From JABMQB01 sp963678235 (GTDB lineage Bacteria > Bacteroidota > Bacteroidia > Bacteroidales > Prolixibacteraceae): DNA of 64,000 bases. The notes under the pieces were generated by a model. That model was given only the letters and a program-made list of their open reading frames with translations, was not told the DNA's origin and ran no database searches. The position numbers were made by a program, and so were the translations under genes. Within the stretch, counting starts at the first letter, position 1; every line of letters starts with the position of its first letter. Of this stretch, positions 17,993-27,595 are shown piece by piece. The DNA lies in NCBI GenBank assembly GCA_963678235.1, contig OY782766.1:1178001-1242000 (forward strand). The letters run 5' to 3'.

Positions 17993-18181
17993 TAGTTTCT
18001 ATAAATTTTCATTTTAAATTGAAGTTGACTTGAGTACTGAGATTTGAGTATTGAGAATTATTTTGTTTTTTCTGTCCACTCATTATTCAATATTCTTGTC
18101 TGTTTTTTTTGAATTTCCTGTCTGCCGAACAGGCAGGCATTCAATCTTAGCCTTACTTACTTCCAGTGCATAGTAGTTTAG
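17993..18181. repeat. Dispersed intergenic repeat, copy B, with a 21-base palindromic insertion
   Basis: Homologous to 10028-10207. Compared with copy A, it has 21 extra bases at 18118-18138 containing the inverted repeat CTGCC...GGCAG around GAACA, placed between ATTTC and ATTCAAT, which are contiguous in copy A. The insert looks like the short GC-rich CTGCC/GGCAG palindromes scattered in some Bacteroidota genomes. It lies just beyond the stop of the PL1 gene at 18188. Confidence 0.6.
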
Positions 18182-18187
18182 TTCATT

Positions 18188-20683
18188 CTATTTAAGGCAC
18201 ACCCCAATAATTAAAACTTTTTGCGTATTTTCCTGATCGCTCACCAAAATTTTCAGATAATTAATTCCCTTTTTTAAAGAAATTGTTTGGATAACGATTT
18301 CTGACTTAAAAGTATCCGATTGATAATTGCCAATTCTATAACTGCAAATTGGATTTTTGTGGCCTACTAAATAACTACTAAGATCAATATGCACTTTTTC
18401 TTTTTGTTTAACGAAGTAGTGTGGCACAGCCATCCATTCCAAATAATCCTCAAGGCTGGTATAGCCATCGTGGTTTTTATCGGCATTTGAATCGGAGAAA
18501 TCACCAATTGTTGAATTTGGATTGGATCCATGCAAATTTTCCCACCAATTTGGCAAGCCATCATGGTCCGTATCAAAATCATCCGGACGCTTTTCTTCAG
18601 GATATGTTTCGTATCCTCCAACTTCGTCCTGATGGTCGATAATCCCACCTTTTTGTGACTTGCTGCCCATATAAGTATAGGTGCCATTTAGGGTTTCATT
18701 GATAATTCGTTTATCATGATGATCGATAATAGGCAAGTTGCAACCCACGTCAGACAAAACAGATTTAAAAGCATCTTTTGCCGGCTCAATTTCGGCATAC
18801 GAAGGGAAAAATGGTTCTTCTACAAATACTTCCCAATCGACCACCTGGCCACGACTAGTAACATAAGTTCTGCCGCATTCGTTGTTTGTTCCATCGCAGG
18901 CGAAAGTTCCATCAGGATTTTGAAGTATGTTGCCAGAATAGTAATAGCTCTGCGTACCTTTTCCAACCCCTTCCAGTTGAGCCCTGAGAGTTAGAAACAA
19001 GGTGGTTGCAGCCCCGGCTTTGTAATAATTATTAACAAAATTAACCTGATGGGCCCCACCATCAGTAGCACGGGTTCCCCAGTTATATACAACATTGTTA
19101 AAAATATCCAATTTCCCGGCATAAAAACCATTACCATCCAGTCCGCCGCCAAGGCTCCAGTTGCGACCAGAGCAATGTGCCAGTAAATTATGATGAAAAG
19201 ACCCTATGTCGCCCCCAATGGTTGCAGCATATCCGTGACCTGAGCCTTCCCTGTAATTTTTATGACCGGCAATATTTAAAGCTTCTGAAATTAAGCAGTG
19301 CTGAAGTGTAAAATTTTTTCCGTTACGCGAACTAAAAGCTTCATCAATTGTCCAGCTTATAGAACAATGATCGACTATGCTATTGTTTGCTCCCGCCATA
19401 CCCAGTCCATCGTAAGTTTTACCCGCCCCTAACCTTGAGCGTATAAAACGGCAGATTGTTTCACTACCTATTCCCAGTGGCGCTGATCGTAAGCAAATGC
19501 CTTTCCCGGGAGCTGTTTGCCCTGCGATTGTAACATACTTATCTTTTACCACCAACCTCGATTTCAAAGTAATTATACCAGAAACATTAAAAATAATTGT
19601 ACGCGGACCAATATTCTTTGTAATTGCCTCCCTGAAACTTCCCGGACCATCATCGTTTAAGTTTGTAACTTCAACTACCTTGCCTCCCCTACCTCCGGTT
19701 GCAAAGCGCCCATAACCTTCAGCTCCTCGAAATGCTAGGTGCCTCGGTCTAAAACTCCATACTTTCCCAGGGGTTGTTTCTCCCGAACTATTTGTTTCAT
19801 CAACCCGCCAATAATATGTATTGTGATTTGTTAAACCTTTCACTTGAAATTCGCTTTCTTGCGCATTAAATGATCCTTTAAAATACGTTTTATCGTTCTG
19901 TTTTGCCATGGCTATGGATAAAGAATCATCTCCAAAATACAATGTGTACGCTTTCGTATTTCCTTTTAGCGAAGGTTTCCATTTTAATACAACCGAACCA
20001 TCATCCGCATTTACATGTACGTCTTTATCTAATGGAAATGGATCTTGTGCCTGCTTTGTGGCATCAACAGTGTTTAATTCGATGGCATTCAGGCAAACAT
20101 TGAAGATAGGTGTTTTCCCAGCTTCAGGCTTAAAATCATTGACCGGTTGTACCAGCAAAACCATCTCCTCGCCTTCTTCCGTTACATCCAATTTGGTAAA
20201 TAATATAGTCGATTCAATACTTTTTGAAGCCTGTACCGTACGTTCAATATTGCTATGCACCAATTTATTGTTAAGATAGACATTGACTGGGCTAAAGTTT
20301 TTCCCCTTATTATTTTGCCAGATATTATGGTAGGTTTGCAATGAATGGGAACCAATTGGAAGCCCGCTAATCCTCAATTCCAAACCAGTACCAGTTTCTT
20401 CTCCTTCCACTATAATCCCATCATTTGCCAATCGGGCAAAATAAGGTGTTTGCACCATCGCTTTTGACCAGCTTGTTTTTATTGGATTGCCTTTTAAAAC
20501 AAAGTATACTCCCGAGATTGTTTTTGTGTTTAAATTTGAATTAACTACCCAAGATTCATAACCAGGTTCGGTTACTTCACTGGTTCTTCGCCCTTGCATA
20601 TCAAGGTCGATTTTCACAACTGGCTTTTGGGCAACTGCATTAAAAGAAATACATAAAAGCAGAATTATTAAATAGCTTTTCAT
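18188..20683 (-). CDS. Multidomain PL1 pectate lyase with N-terminal beta-domain and FN3 domain
   Basis: An 831-residue secreted protein (signal ends at VAQ, about residue 19). Residues about 20-205 look like a galactose-binding or malectin-like beta domain (VNVYLNNKLVHSN, LNAIELNTVDATK). Residues about 215-315 form a fibronectin type III domain (YTLYFGDDSL, HNTYYWRVDETN). The catalytic PL1 beta-helix runs about 318-690 with FRGAEGYGRFATGGRGGKVVEV, TIAGQTAPGKGICL, SIVDHCSISWTIDE and NNVVYNWGTRA. The end has DTDHDGLPNWWENLHG repeats and a beta tail (WMAVPHYFV...) with no clear T9SS motif. It degrades polygalacturonate outside the cytoplasm. It follows the orphan SusC gene by 21 bases and is likely co-transcribed with it. 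Confidence 0.88.
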   Translation of the reverse strand: MKSYLIILLLCISFNAVAQKPVVKIDLDMQGRRTSEVTEPGYESWVVNSNLNTKTISGVYFVLKGNPIKTSWSKAMVQTPYFARLANDGIIVEGEETGTGLELRISGLPIGSHSLQTYHNIWQNNKGKNFSPVNVYLNNKLVHSNIERTVQASKSIESTILFTKLDVTEEGEEMVLLVQPVNDFKPEAGKTPIFNVCLNAIELNTVDATKQAQDPFPLDKDVHVNADDGSVVLKWKPSLKGNTKAYTLYFGDDSLSIAMAKQNDKTYFKGSFNAQESEFQVKGLTNHNTYYWRVDETNSSGETTPGKVWSFRPRHLAFRGAEGYGRFATGGRGGKVVEVTNLNDDGPGSFREAITKNIGPRTIIFNVSGIITLKSRLVVKDKYVTIAGQTAPGKGICLRSAPLGIGSETICRFIRSRLGAGKTYDGLGMAGANNSIVDHCSISWTIDEAFSSRNGKNFTLQHCLISEALNIAGHKNYREGSGHGYAATIGGDIGSFHHNLLAHCSGRNWSLGGGLDGNGFYAGKLDIFNNVVYNWGTRATDGGAHQVNFVNNYYKAGAATTLFLTLRAQLEGVGKGTQSYYYSGNILQNPDGTFACDGTNNECGRTYVTSRGQVVDWEVFVEEPFFPSYAEIEPAKDAFKSVLSDVGCNLPIIDHHDKRIINETLNGTYTYMGSKSQKGGIIDHQDEVGGYETYPEEKRPDDFDTDHDGLPNWWENLHGSNPNSTIGDFSDSNADKNHDGYTSLEDYLEWMAVPHYFVKQKEKVHIDLSSYLVGHKNPICSYRIGNYQSDTFKSEIVIQTISLKKGINYLKILVSDQENTQKVLIIGVCLK

Positions 20684-20704
20684 TTATAGTTTCAGTTGTA
20701 AATA

Positions 20705-23700
20705 TTAAATTTTAAGGTTTACCCCCAAATTAAACGTTTTTTGAATAGGGTAACCGTTATAACTACTTAATGCATCATCCTTATATTTGAATGTTTCAAT
20801 TGGGGTCCACAAATTGGTCGCTGAAATAAAAATCCTAAGATTGTTTACACCCCATTTTTTTGAAATATTAGTTGGAATTGTATACGAAACATTAAGGTTT
20901 TTAAGTCTTAATTCATAAACATCCTTCATCCAAAATGTAGAAACCCATTGATTTTGTTTTGCCTTATAAGGGTTTGGATACTTTGCATTGGGATTTTCCG
21001 GAGTCCAAAAATCAGCCCAGTATGATGGTACATTATCATCATAATCAGCGGTCATTCTTGAAGATTTATCCACTGCTGTATTCCAAAACCCGTAGGCCAT
21101 CGACCAGTTGGTGCTAACCCGAAGGTCTTTCCAGCCAGCACTAAGTGAGAGATTTCCTGGCATCAAATGCTTCCACGAAAACTTATCATTCACCCTTTCC
21201 AGGTATTTTTTATCATACTCATTAATGTTTCCATCGGGTTCAAAAACGGTACGAGGTTCACCAATTGCCGTATTCCCTTCCCTCCCGATATCTTCATAAA
21301 AGAAAGTTCCCAATACAATAGGTCTTCCCTCTACAATATAGTCATGTCCCCACTTTACATTCCATTCAGCATTTATCGCGTCTAGTTGCTCCTGCGTACG
21401 GATAATTCCATGATCAATAAATCCTTGTTCCAAATCAAGAGCATAGGTACTTCTTCCAATCGGATACCTAAAGTCGTTTTCAGGATATTGTGTAGGTTTT
21501 TCGATAATTCGGTTTGTGGCAAACTCAAAATTAGTACTAATCTTCCAGAAAACATCTTTGTTTATCTTTCCTCTATAACTGATATTACCATCAAATCCCC
21601 AGGCTTCCAGACGTCCGATATTCTCTCCAGGAAGATCTCCCAAACCTGCTGTCTCAGCGAATTCAACCGTCCGTTGATCCAAAATATCATATTGATAAGT
21701 ATAAAATCCATCCATGGAAAAACTTAGCTTATTGTCCAGGAATTTTAAATCAATCCCAAGGTTATGCATTAAAGATTTTTCCCAACTTACACCTGAACTA
21801 ATAACATCGGTTTTACCTCCAATACTGAGACCAACCACCGGACTATTGGAACCTAACAAGTATTGATCACTTGCAACACTATATTTCCTTAAATATTCGT
21901 AAGCTGCTACAGAGGCAAATCCTGACAATCCCATGGAGAACCTTATTTTCATAAAATTGATAAAAGAAACGTTATCCTTAAAAAAGTCTTCTTGTGAAGC
22001 CACCCATCCAACAGAAACGGAAGGGAATAATCCTTTCCTCTCTCCTGGCGAGAATTTAGTGGTCGTTTCGTATCTCAGTGTTGATTCAAGCAGGTATTTG
22101 TCACTAAATGAGTAGTTTAACCTAAACACACCACCATAATCCCCTCCTTCGCTCATTGTTCCGTGTGTATCTGTTGTAAGGAAAGCATCCTGCAATTCCA
22201 GACCATAGGTTTGAACTTCTTCTGTTACTGCCTGAAATTGAAAACCTGAAGCCTCTGATTGCTCATAAGTTGCAAACGCTCCTAATTTATGTTTCCCAAA
22301 AGTTTTAGAATAGTTTAAGCTCAAGTTTAGCTGGTAGTTTTGAGATGTTGTATATCTTTCAAAAACCCTGTTATCTCCTTTAACCGTAACTTCACGAACA
22401 ACTTCATCGTTCAAAATATAGAGAAAGCCTTCAGGGTGGCCAAATTCATAAATCGTGTATGGAATATCGTAGTTTTTTAAATAACCATGTGTTTCCCTGC
22501 GACTAAACGAAGCACTGGCTTTAAGTCCCTTAATTTTAGCAAAATCATAGGATACGTTTAAATTTAAGGAATTGCCTTTGCTAGATGTTCTTGTATAATT
22601 ATCAAGCTGCACTTCGTATAAAGGAGCTGAGCTGCCATTTGCAACGGGAAGGCCGTTAATAAATGCCGGTTTCCATCTTGGAGAAGTTTGCACACCATAA
22701 CCTCCCCCGTTGGGTCTTATATAATCCTTATCATCCATAGAGATTGTCGCTGAAACTGAAAGGTTATCGGTAATATTTGCATCCAAACCGAACCTAAGAG
22801 AATATTTTCCATATCCCATTTGTGGGAAATTCGCATCTGTATAAACGAAACTTCCTCCGGCATAATACCTTACCCTATTTGATCCACCCGAAAAATTTAA
22901 TGTATGCCTGCTCCAGGTTGCTTTTTTCCAAATATCATCTAGCCAATTGTAATCCAAATCCCTCATTGCTTCTACTTCTTCCGGAGAAACATATCTTGTT
23001 GTATCGTCCGGGTATCTGGCATTAATTGTCCTTATATGGTCATAGGCACTCATCAATTCAACATGCCTTGTTGCATCTCCAACACCAATACTCCCGGAAT
23101 AACTTATGCGTAGCTTTCCTTCCTTTCCTCGTTTGGTTTTCACCAGAATAACACCATTTGCTCCCTTACTTCCGTATACAGCTGCAGAAGCATCTTTAAG
23201 AACTGAAAAGCTCTCAATCTCAGATGGATCCAACATATCATAGTTTTCTTGTGTTATTTCAAAACCATCTACAATAAATAATGGTGATAAATCCTTTAGG
23301 AGCTGTCCCGATAATCCAAAAGATGTTTCCGCACGAATTCGGATTTGTGTGGCAGTTGCCGGATTTCCGCTTGGTTGCCTTTGTGAAACATGTACCCCGG
23401 GTAACCTACTGTCCAACAATTGGGTAAGACTAGGAGCTACATAGTCTTCAATTTCGGTTGCTGCGATGCTTGAAACCGATCCAAGCAAATTGGCACGTTT
23501 CACCTCACCGTATCCAACAACAACAACTTCGTCAAGGTCGGTATTATTTTCAAAAAGCTTAATGTTTATTAGTGTCCGACCTTTTATCGGTATCAATTGC
23601 GTTTCAAAACCAATAAATGAAATTGACAATGTATCGTTCGCATTAACGGTTAATGAAAATCTTCCGTCAATATTACTTACCGTTCCATTTGTAGTTTTAT

Positions 23701-23902
23701 TGACCACGACATTTACACCAACCATTGTCTCTCCATTTTGATCGGTAATAAATCCGGAAACATTTATAGGCAGGTTATCCTGGGCAAACAGGGAGGCAAT
23801 AAATAAAGACGGTATAAAAATAAGTAAGATTAGTTTCTTTTCGTTTTGTTTTAAACTGAATCTGTTCATTTTTTTGAGTAGTTGTAACTTTTTGATTTTC
23901 AT
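20705..23902 (-). CDS. SusC-like TonB-dependent receptor without an adjacent SusD
   Basis: A 1065-residue outer-membrane receptor (possible alternative start at 23869). After the signal peptide (...IASLFAQ) comes a carboxypeptidase-like regulatory domain (INVSGFITDQNGETMVGVNVV), then the segment DEVVVVGYGEVKRANLLGSVSSI and the plug (LDSRLPGVHVSQRQPSG, LFIVDGFEI, FSVLKDASAAVYGSKGANGVILVKTKRGK), then the beta-barrel ending NLGVNLKI. It is closely similar along its length to the SusC at 31373-34627. Such receptors import oligosaccharides together with a surface SusD lipoprotein, but no susD lies next to this copy; a decayed PL1 fragment lies upstream and a PL1 lyase downstream. It may borrow the SusD at 29466-31337. 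Confidence 0.93.
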   Translation of the reverse strand: MKIKKLQLLKKMNRFSLKQNEKKLILLIFIPSLFIASLFAQDNLPINVSGFITDQNGETMVGVNVVVNKTTNGTVSNIDGRFSLTVNANDTLSISFIGFETQLIPIKGRTLINIKLFENNTDLDEVVVVGYGEVKRANLLGSVSSIAATEIEDYVAPSLTQLLDSRLPGVHVSQRQPSGNPATATQIRIRAETSFGLSGQLLKDLSPLFIVDGFEITQENYDMLDPSEIESFSVLKDASAAVYGSKGANGVILVKTKRGKEGKLRISYSGSIGVGDATRHVELMSAYDHIRTINARYPDDTTRYVSPEEVEAMRDLDYNWLDDIWKKATWSRHTLNFSGGSNRVRYYAGGSFVYTDANFPQMGYGKYSLRFGLDANITDNLSVSATISMDDKDYIRPNGGGYGVQTSPRWKPAFINGLPVANGSSAPLYEVQLDNYTRTSSKGNSLNLNVSYDFAKIKGLKASASFSRRETHGYLKNYDIPYTIYEFGHPEGFLYILNDEVVREVTVKGDNRVFERYTTSQNYQLNLSLNYSKTFGKHKLGAFATYEQSEASGFQFQAVTEEVQTYGLELQDAFLTTDTHGTMSEGGDYGGVFRLNYSFSDKYLLESTLRYETTTKFSPGERKGLFPSVSVGWVASQEDFFKDNVSFINFMKIRFSMGLSGFASVAAYEYLRKYSVASDQYLLGSNSPVVGLSIGGKTDVISSGVSWEKSLMHNLGIDLKFLDNKLSFSMDGFYTYQYDILDQRTVEFAETAGLGDLPGENIGRLEAWGFDGNISYRGKINKDVFWKISTNFEFATNRIIEKPTQYPENDFRYPIGRSTYALDLEQGFIDHGIIRTQEQLDAINAEWNVKWGHDYIVEGRPIVLGTFFYEDIGREGNTAIGEPRTVFEPDGNINEYDKKYLERVNDKFSWKHLMPGNLSLSAGWKDLRVSTNWSMAYGFWNTAVDKSSRMTADYDDNVPSYWADFWTPENPNAKYPNPYKAKQNQWVSTFWMKDVYELRLKNLNVSYTIPTNISKKWGVNNLRIFISATNLWTPIETFKYKDDALSSYNGYPIQKTFNLGVNLKI

Positions 23903-24027
23903 TAGTTAAGTTTAATTGTATATTTAATATTAGTCTAGCTATACATATTTCTGCATGTTAATTTCCAACTGCACCCTTCTTCACCAATTTATTATGATTA
24001 TTTTTCAAATCAGATCAATCATCTTTT

Positions 24028-24314
24028 TTACGTATGCCAATTCCAAATTATGTATTTGATGTTTGTATTCCCATCGCCATTGCTTTCAAAATTGACATCT
24101 TTAGGATTATTTGGATTTAAGGTTAGATGTGCATATTTTTTCTCCGGGGCATCAAAAATGATCTCTTGTCGCATGCAAGATTTGATCTGATTTTTACTTC
24201 ACCACTTCCGTCATTTTGGATAATTGGCTGAACTGTTATAAAAAATGATACTAACGCTATAAAAGTTATAGGTATAATTTAGTCTTTCATCTGTTTAATT
24301 TTTTTTTGATTCAT
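24028..24314 (-). pseudogene. Decayed PL1 pectate lyase fragment
   Basis: On the minus strand 24150-24028 reads PEKKYAHLTLNPNNPKDV then NFESNGDGNTNIKYI and a stop. This matches the C-terminal part of the PL1 at 15792-17471 (WEKKYAHLGLNPNNPKDA, NGDGYTNIEKYI). The 5' portion in another frame keeps a hydrophobic signal-like stretch (FIALVSFFITVQP) but is broken by a stop four codons after ATG 24294, and nothing of the catalytic beta-helix remains. So the gene lost its middle and its frame. It fills the 424-base gap between the CE8 gene and the orphan susC. The match to the PL1 C-terminus is direct; the N-terminal assignment is weaker. Confidence 0.75.
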
Positions 24315-24326
24315 TTCGTTTAATGT

Positions 24327-25784
24327 TTAAATAAGTATTTTTTTTGTATTAATTTCTCCCTGTTTACTAATCGCCCTAATAATATAGATTCCACTCTTCA
24401 AATCATTTAAATCTACATCCTCACTTATTCCTGATTTTATTATTTTGCCATGAATAGTAAAAACTTTATATTCCGCTTTTCCTGAAAATTTTATATCCTT
24501 CTTTACCTGAATAATTTTAAGCTTATTTGCTACTAATTTTGTTCCTTCAATTGTGGTTGGTATATCAGATGATTTTATACTTAAATTTCCATTTTTATTA
24601 ACGGATCTCACAGCAAACACTGAAGATGAAGGAGCTAGGCCTGTAATATTAAAATTGGTGGACTCTGTTACTCCAATTACCGAATCATCGGCAAGCACGA
24701 GATAACCAATTGCGTTTTCTACTCTGTCCCAAATAATATTACTCTCGTTAATAGCAACATTTATAGGTGCTGGCAATGCTTTTACCATTGATCTAGGATT
24801 CCAGATTACCCAATTTTGCTTTAAAAAGAAATTTAAGCCATATAGCAAGGTGTCCAACTCGTTATTTAACTGATAACTCCAGTATGCTCTATCGGAGACA
24901 TCGATAAGAGAACCATCAAACGATACGCTTTTGTGTTCTGCGAAAACCGAGCTTTCATGATTATCAGTAGCTCCCCATTTTGACCAACCTTCCGGTTTAA
25001 TATGTTCTCCTAACTTGCAATCATAAAAAACAGAGGAAGCATTTGGCTGCCAAGGCCTACCCAGGTAGTAGCTATTTTGTTGTACATCATCATTTGCAGT
25101 TATCCTACAATTACGGAATAATAAACCGTGTAAAAACCTCCCGGTAGAGAGTTGGGTAATAAACTTTGTATCGGCTGGTGCGGTGATATACTGTCCACCT
25201 TTAACACAATTAATCGTGCAGCTGTCAAAAACAGCGGTGGCATCTCCATATATAAAATCAGTTGCACCTTCGAGGTAGCAGTTATAATTATATTGTTTTC
25301 GTTTATGGGCGTAATAGGTGTCCTGAAAACCGACAAATCGGCAATTATTAAAAACCATTGTATCTCCGGTAGTTCTTATTGCTATAGCTTGACCGACATC
25401 TCCTGAGGTGTTTTCAACGGTAATATTTTCGGCATAGAAACCAGGTGAATCTAACCAAAGCGTATAACTATTTGCTCCAGATATTCCATCTTTCCCTTGA
25501 TAATCATCCCATGAAATTATCACTTTCTTTGTATCTTCTCCTATCAAGCTAACATTTGTTTTGGACGAAGAAACCACTACCTTTTCCTTGTATAACCCCT
25601 TTCTAACAAATATGAGTGTTCTTTTAGATAAATAATTTGGAACCGAATTGATTGCATCTTGAATTGTAATATAATCACCTCTACCTGATTTATCGACTAC
25701 AATATTGAAAACCTGGCTATTGACATTCATTTTGAATACAAGAATGAACAGAATGGCAATTACATATGTAATTTTCTTATGCAC
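24327..25784 (-). CDS. CE8 pectin methylesterase with T9SS sorting domain
   Basis: A 485-residue secreted protein (signal about 1-24). Residues 26-325 form the CE8 beta-helix: GDYITIQDAINSVP, GQAIAIR (131-137), GFQDTYY with catalytic Asp155, DFIYGDATAVFD with Asp176, and YLGRPW with Arg243. These are the oxyanion Gln, the two Asp and the Arg/Trp of pectinesterases, which release methanol from methyl-esterified homogalacturonan. Residues about 335-405 look like a fibronectin-like domain. The last about 75 residues (VFTIHGKIIKSG...LKSGIYIIRAISKQGEINTKKILI) are a type A T9SS sorting domain, so the enzyme is exported and probably attached to the cell surface. It follows the PL1 gene by 12 bases; demethylation would open the substrate to the neighbouring lyases. 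Confidence 0.93.
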   Translation of the reverse strand: MHKKITYVIAILFILVFKMNVNSQVFNIVVDKSGRGDYITIQDAINSVPNYLSKRTLIFVRKGLYKEKVVVSSSKTNVSLIGEDTKKVIISWDDYQGKDGISGANSYTLWLDSPGFYAENITVENTSGDVGQAIAIRTTGDTMVFNNCRFVGFQDTYYAHKRKQYNYNCYLEGATDFIYGDATAVFDSCTINCVKGGQYITAPADTKFITQLSTGRFLHGLLFRNCRITANDDVQQNSYYLGRPWQPNASSVFYDCKLGEHIKPEGWSKWGATDNHESSVFAEHKSVSFDGSLIDVSDRAYWSYQLNNELDTLLYGLNFFLKQNWVIWNPRSMVKALPAPINVAINESNIIWDRVENAIGYLVLADDSVIGVTESTNFNITGLAPSSSVFAVRSVNKNGNLSIKSSDIPTTIEGTKLVANKLKIIQVKKDIKFSGKAEYKVFTIHGKIIKSGISEDVDLNDLKSGIYIIRAISKQGEINTKKILI

Positions 25785-25796
25785 TATTCTCTATAA

Positions 25797-27572
25797 CTAT
25801 TTTACTACTAATTTTTGATGCAATATCTTATTGCTTTCCGTTGTTGCTTTCAAAAGATAGATTCCTGGAACCAGGTCATTTACCGAGAATTTATTTATGC
25901 CAGAGGAATTCATTTCAGAAATCATCTTTTTCCCTGATAAATCATATACATTCAAGAGTTTAATTACGTTATTGCTATTGATCCAAACTGTTTCGCTGGA
26001 AGGGTTAGGAAACACCTCAAATTTCTCTTGAATGTTCATCGATGTTAAAGAAGTAACTACATTCAAACCATATATATAATTTTCCAGGTTAGAATAGCCA
26101 TTTGATGCAATAAGGTTGAAATCGGATTTATCATTGGGATTCAAACCATACTCTGTTTCCCACTGGTCGGGCATACCATCCATGTCTGAGTCAGCCGGTG
26201 CCTGATCTTCCAATGTGGTATTATACACATCCCATGCTGTTTTACCGTTGGCTCGATCTTCAGGAGAAACAAGATTATTTTGCGTATCAATTATTCCTGT
26301 TTCCACTCCTTTCACAGGAGATTCCTGTCCAGCCGTATCGGTATACTGGTAACGCACTATATCTATTTCACCTGTCATTTCTTTAATAACACGTGTATCA
26401 ATGACATCACGTTTTGGAAGAGTTGCGCCAACATCATTTAGTATTGAAATATATGCTTCTTCCGCAGTTTGTGTATAGTTTGCATAATCCTCGATGACTC
26501 CATCGGAGTGAACAAATTCCACATCAGACCTTATACTATCTTTGTTGCTATAGTTTATTCCAAGCCAATTATTGGTATTATAATCATCTTTCCCAACCAT
26601 AATATTACCATTAACATACCAGCCTGCCCATCCATTATCGCCTGTTCCGGGGCTTACAAAATACAGCGTACCATAATTTCCTGGTCCTGGAATGAAATAA
26701 TTGTTTACAACATTGGTATGTGCAAATCCTTCGCCATTTGTTTTCATCCACTCCCCACCATAAAAAGAGCCGCTTCTTCCAAAATTGTAATTCACATTAT
26801 TACGATAGTCAACAAGAGCTTCAACATCATTCGAATTAGAACCATTTATTCGTGGAGTTCTAGAATTATGATGTGCCATCAGGTTGTGGTGGTATGAAGC
26901 ATACATTCCTCCATGCTGTGAGCCATAGCCCCTATCACCTTTTTTGTGGATTGATCTGTAAAAAGACTCACTAATAATACACCATTGCACTGTAAAATTA
27001 GGGCTGCTGGAAAAATGGGTAGTTTCTTCAATTGCCCAGCTAAATGAGCAATGATCAATTATAAAGTTCGATCCGTTTTCTACTCTAAATGCCGAAGTTT
27101 CATCCCCCAATTCATCTCCTGGCCGTGAACGAATATAACGGACAACCATATTGTCAGAACCTCCAAAATTAACAGTTCCTCCCCTTAAACATATACCATC
27201 GCCTGGAGCTGTTTGGCCAAGAACCGTTAAATTATTACGTTGAGATCTTAAGTCTCCTTTTAAATTAATAACACCACCTACACGAAATACAATTGTTAGG
27301 GGACGTTTTATCCTCACCCATCCGAATAAATCGTAGTATACTGAATCAATCCCCTGATTCAGAGCCCAACGAAAGCTCCCTTCCGGAGGATTATCTACAT
27401 CATCTTCAAGATTTGTAACTATCGCTATTTTTCCGTTTTTTCCATCTCTTCCGCCAGTGGCATATTTTCCATACCCTTCGGCACCAGGAAATGCAAGTTG
27501 TTGTGCATTTAATCCAAGAGTGAAAAAGAAAGTTATCGCAACTATTGAGAGAATTCCTAATTTTTGATTCAT
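25797..27572 (-). CDS. PL1 pectate lyase with T9SS sorting domain (tandem copy 2)
   Basis: A 591-residue secreted lyase (signal ends at LNAQ). The beta-helix shows FPGAEGYGKYATGGRDGKNG, TVLGQTAPGDGICLRGG, MVVRYIRSRPGDE, FIIDHCSFSWAIEE and VDYRNNVNYNFG, the landmarks of PL1. DSDMDGMPDQWETEYGLNPND forms a calcium-loop segment, and the last about 80 residues (VFPNPSSETVWI, YDLSGKKMIS, LVPGIYLLKATTE, KLVVK) are a T9SS type A signal. It is very similar to the adjacent PL1 at 27596-29365, which marks a tandem duplication. Surface-localised cutting of polygalacturonate into oligosaccharides for the SusCD system is the likely role. Confidence 0.92.
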   Translation of the reverse strand: MNQKLGILSIVAITFFFTLGLNAQQLAFPGAEGYGKYATGGRDGKNGKIAIVTNLEDDVDNPPEGSFRWALNQGIDSVYYDLFGWVRIKRPLTIVFRVGGVINLKGDLRSQRNNLTVLGQTAPGDGICLRGGTVNFGGSDNMVVRYIRSRPGDELGDETSAFRVENGSNFIIDHCSFSWAIEETTHFSSSPNFTVQWCIISESFYRSIHKKGDRGYGSQHGGMYASYHHNLMAHHNSRTPRINGSNSNDVEALVDYRNNVNYNFGRSGSFYGGEWMKTNGEGFAHTNVVNNYFIPGPGNYGTLYFVSPGTGDNGWAGWYVNGNIMVGKDDYNTNNWLGINYSNKDSIRSDVEFVHSDGVIEDYANYTQTAEEAYISILNDVGATLPKRDVIDTRVIKEMTGEIDIVRYQYTDTAGQESPVKGVETGIIDTQNNLVSPEDRANGKTAWDVYNTTLEDQAPADSDMDGMPDQWETEYGLNPNDKSDFNLIASNGYSNLENYIYGLNVVTSLTSMNIQEKFEVFPNPSSETVWINSNNVIKLLNVYDLSGKKMISEMNSSGINKFSVNDLVPGIYLLKATTESNKILHQKLVVK

Positions 27573-27595
27573 TTTATACGATTTATAAGTTCAGA

